DNA of 64,000 nt from Manis javanica (lineage: Eukaryota; Chordata; Mammalia; Pholidota; Manidae): positions 91,194,302 through 91,258,301 of the forward strand of contig NC_133164.1 of the NCBI RefSeq assembly GCF_040802235.1, in the 5' to 3' direction. Made by a program: the position numbers and the translations under genes. Positions 60,885 through 64,000 of this stretch are shown one piece after another. Under the pieces are notes generated by a model that had not been told where the DNA came from, searched no databases, and worked only from the letters and a program-made list of their open reading frames with translations. Every line of letters starts with the position of its first letter. The stretch's first letter is position 1.

Positions 60885-61060
60885 ATACAGTGGTTTAATG
60901 CACAGGCTTTGGGCCCTACGCATATGCTTCCCATCTTCAGGAGCTTCAATTTCTGCATCTATAAAATGGGAACAATAATGCCTTTCTCAGAGGGTGATTA
61001 CAAGCCTTAAATGAAATCACATCTGGAAAGCATTTAGTACAGTGTGCTTGGCCCACTCAG
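60885..61060 (+). repeat. MIR
   Basis: ATACAGTGGTTTAATGCACA, then TTCAATTTCTGCATCTATAA, AATGGGAACAATAATGCC and CATTTAGTACAGTGTGC, is a sense MIR over nearly its whole length. Confidence 0.75.
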
Positions 61061-61144
61061 AGAGAGGGAAGGGTCCTGCTGCAGCTTTTCTTTCCGGCAT
61101 TATTGCTGGGTTGGGATCCCCTGACTGGGTTGGGTCCCTTCCCC

Positions 61145-61345
61145 TGTGAAAGTCAGACAGATATAGTCAGGGGTGGCTTCAAGAAGGAGGTAGGATTTAG
61201 TTAGGTCTTGAAAGAAGAGGTGTGTATAGGTGCATGGGAGAGTGGAGAGTAGGTTAGAGACTTGGAGTAGGGGGAGTATGAGATGAGTAGAGGCTGGTTC
61301 ATGAAGGTCCTGGAATGCCAAGCGCAGGTTCTAGCCTTTGTAACC
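61145..61345 (+). mobile_element. Ancient L2-like fragment
   Basis: GGTGGCTTCAAGAAGGAGGT, then TTAGTTAGGTCTTGAAAGAA and CATGAAGGTCCTGGAATGCC, resembles the same ancient sequence as at 38130-38720. Confidence 0.45.
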
Positions 61346-62195
61346 AGGATTTGGTCTATTCATAATGAGTCCTGATGATCAAGAGACCTGGGGGCAAGTG
61401 CCAATACTTTAAAGCAAATAGAAAAATGTAATCAATGTATCTTGAGTGTTAGGTATGGACTAAATATCCAAGGTGGTATTAGATAGTATATATCTGCCAG
61501 CTATTTATAATCTAGAAAGATAGTTAAAATGGCAATAATGATCTAGTATGATATATATTATTACTGAGGGGTAAAAGCATCTGGGCAAAAATAATTTCAG
61601 CACCTTCACAATATTCCCCTAGAGAGCTGCTATTGGGTCTCTTTACATTCAGGGAGTCCCAGAGCTGGGGAGGTGGGCAGGAGGGGTGGGAGCTGCCTCA
61701 GTGGTGGGAACTGGGAAGCAGGCCCTGAGACAGGTGGAGAAGACCAGTCCTCTTTTACTCAGATCAGCAGCTTCACTTTGCCAGACCTAAAGGAAGCCTT
61801 GAGGGTGCTTGAAGGGGTGGGTAGAGGCATCCTGATATGCTTAGAGCTGTGACCACCAAGCCAGCCAGCACTGCATGTTGTGAATAAGCACAGTGTGCTA
61901 TTTGAAGCCTCCTTGTTATCTGTAATCTTGCCCCACAGATGATCCCATCCAGTGCAGTCTTTTTTTTTTTTTAAGTGTTTGCTTTGCTGTTGTGTTTTGT
62001 GAAAGAATTTGATAGTGTACTCCATTGCTGGTCTTGTGTCCTAAACTTTCCATACTGTCTACTTCATTTGCTGCTGCCAGCACCCTACCTTTTGTGACTT
62101 AGGCAAGTGGTGCCCATGAGAGACCCATGTTGAGCTGAGTTGTGAGCAGAAAGATGGTCTAGTTAGAAAAGCTTTGCTCTTGAGGCCAAAGGCCT

Positions 62196-62227
<32 letters not shown>
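62196..62227. repeat. (ATTT)n microsatellite, tail of L1 copy E
   Basis: About eight ATTT units directly precede TTGGTATCTTTAATGTACAG. On the - strand this is an (AAAT)n tail at the 3' end of L1 copy E. Confidence 0.9.
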
Positions 62228-64000
62228 TGGTATCTTTAATGTACAGTTATATGAGCAACATTATGGTTACTAGACTCTCCCCATTACCAAGTCCCCACCA
62301 CATACTCCATTACAGTCACTGTCCATCAGTGTAGTAAGATGCTATAGAATCATTACTTGTCTTCTCTGTGTTATACTACCTTTCCCGTGACCCCCACTGC
62401 CCCAATACATTATGTATGCTCATTGTAATGCCCCTTTTTCAACCTTATCCCTCCCTTCCCACCCATCCTCCCCAGTCCCTCTCCCTTTGTTAACTGTTAG
62501 TCCATTCTTGGGTTCTGTGAGTCTGATGCTGTTTTGTTCCTTCAGTTTTTCTTTGTTCTTATACTCCACAGATGAGTGAAATCATTTGACACTTGTCTTT
62601 CTCCACCTGGCTTATTTCACTGACCATAATACCCTTTAGCTCCATCCATGTTGTTGCAAATGGTAGGATTTGTTTTCTTCTTATGGCTGAATAATATTCC
62701 ATTGTGTATATGTACCACAGCTTCTTTATCTATTCATCTACTGATGGACACTCTTGGCTATTGTGAATAGTGCTGCAATAAACATAGGGGTGCGTATGTC
62801 TTTTTCAAACTGGGCTCCTGCATTCTCAGAGTAATTTCCCAGGAGTGGATTTCCTGGGTCAAATGGTATTTCTATTTTTAGTTTTTTGAGGAACCTCCAT
62901 ACTGCTTTCCACAATAGTTGAACTAGTTTACATTCCCACCAGCAATGTAGTAGGGTTCCCCTTTCTCCACATCCTTGCCAACATTTGTTGTTCTTAGTCT
63001 TTTGGATGGTGGCCATCCTAACTGCTGTGAGATGATATCGCACTGTGGTTTTAATTTGCATTTCTCTGATGATTAACGATGTGGAGCATCTTTTCATGTG
63101 CCTGTTGGCCATCTGAATTTCTTCTTTGGAGAAGTGTCTGCTCAGATCCTCTGCCCATTTTCTAATTGGATTATTTGCTTTTCATTTGTTGAGGTGCTTG
63201 AGCTCTTTATATATTTTGGATGTCAACCCCTTATTGGATACGTCATTTATGAATATATTCTCCCACACTGTAGGATGTCTTTTTGTTCTACCAATCATGT
63301 CCTTTGCTGTACAGAAGCTTTTTAGTTTGATATAGTCCCACTTGTTCATTTTTTCTTTTTTCCCTTGCCTGAGGAGATATGTTCATGAAGAAGTTGCTCA
63401 TGTTTATGTCCAAGAGATTTTTGCCTATGTTTTTTTCTAAGAGTTTTATAATAATTTCATGACTTACATTCAGGTCTTTGATCCATTTTGAGTTTACTTT
63501 TGTGTATGGGGTTAGGCAGTTATCCAGTTTCATGCTCTTACATGTAGCTGTCCAGTTTTACCAACACCAGCTTTTGAAGAGGCTGTCTTTTCCCCATTGT
63601 ATATCCATGGCTCATTTATCATATATTAATTGACCATATATTCTTGCATTAATATCTGGACTCTCTTTTCTGTTCCAATGGTCTATGGGTCTGTTCTTGT
63701 GCCAGTACCAAATTGTCTTGATGACTGTGGCTTTGTGGTAGAGCTTGAAGTTGGGAAGCAAGATCCCCTGTGCTATGTTCTTCCTTCTCAGGATAGCTTT
63801 GCCTATTCGGTGTCTTTTGTGGTTCCATATGAAGTTTAGAACTATTTGTTCCAATTTGTTGAGGAAAGCTGTTGGTATTTTGATAGAGATTGCATTGAAT
63901 ATGTAGATTGCTTTTGGCAGGATGGCCATTTTGACAATATTAATTCTTCCTTCCCAAGAGCATGGGATGATTTCCATTTGTTAGCATCCTCTTTAATTTC
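62228..64000 (-). mobile_element. LINE-1 copy E, 3' part, runs off the window
   Basis: On the - strand the ORF2 end is readable in long open pieces: 63977-63612 ([20 protein letters not shown]), 63533-63288 ([20 protein letters not shown]) and 63112-62738 ([20 protein letters not shown], then FDPGNPLLG). The 3' UTR follows to about 62228, then the (AAAT)n tail. Frames are longer than in A-D, so this looks like the least decayed copy, but frameshifts and stops are still present. Its 5' part lies beyond 64000. It is antisense to FHOD3 in intron 1. Confidence 0.92.

Larger units (their letters stand above)
41549..64000 (+). other. FHOD3: FHOD3 intron 1 (start), continues beyond the window
   Basis: The sequence from the donor GTACGG onward contains no further exon that I can recognise. 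Apart from the CpG island end, it holds scattered old repeats and one long antisense L1 at the right edge. No FHOD3 second-exon-like sequence (expected to begin LDDCTLQLSHNG-like) was found. Confidence 0.75.

Overview
The window is from a placental mammal nuclear genome: split exons with GT-AG borders, a CpG-island promoter, many LINE-1 copies and ancient MIR/L2/MaLR fossils. Two protein-coding genes are recognisable, both on the + strand. The left end holds the last three coding exons of MOCOS (molybdenum cofactor sulfurase; 1266-1404, 5683-5787 and 7053-7205, stop included). The middle of the right half holds the CpG island and first coding exon of FHOD3 (41384-41548), followed by at least 22 kb of its first intron up to the window end. 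MOCOS followed by FHOD3 in the same direction matches human 18q12. There is no Alu, B1/B2, ruminant BovA or carnivore SINEC, so a lineage poor in young SINEs is likely. A pangolin-like or other laurasiatherian source is a guess only.

Region by region: 1-7205, MOCOS 3' exons and introns with old L1/L2/MIR pieces. 8085-34612, a LINE-1-dominated intergenic block with five units: A (+, 8085-13592, 5' truncated, highly decayed); B1 (+, 13816-18438, 5' end and ORF1 present, about 1.7 kb of ORF2 missing); B2 (+, 18439-19352, an ORF2 fragment joined to an L1 3' end); C (-, 19649-24227, 5' end present but ORF1 missing); and D (+, 28284-34612, essentially full length). Between C and D lie a CpG-bearing non-repeat stretch near 25.2 kb and a MaLR-type LTR near 26.1-26.5 kb. 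34625-37150 holds an older L1/HAL1-like ORF1 remnant, an MLT1-type LTR with internal sequence and a MER-type repeat. 38.1-39.2 kb is ancient L2-like sequence. 40.25-42.25 kb is the FHOD3 CpG island. 42.25-62.2 kb is intron with MIR, L2, MER5-like and L1M fossils. 62.2-64.0 kb is the 3' part of a fifth long L1 (E, -), running off the window.

No new molecular system is evident; the two genes are ordinary. The most unusual structure is the inverted pair C/D: about 2 kb of ORF2 is almost identical in opposite orientation, including shared disabling stops, while the rest of the two elements is clearly diverged. This points to gene conversion or inverted duplication. C also looks like an element whose RNA lost ORF1 by splicing. 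Other items worth checking are the B1/B2 rearrangement, an upstream ORF overlapping the FHOD3 start, a NAGNAG acceptor in MOCOS, a perfect palindromic oestrogen-receptor half-site pair in the FHOD3 intron, and a candidate regulatory element near 25.2 kb. All repeat family names are from recognition by eye, and boundaries are approximate unless stated.
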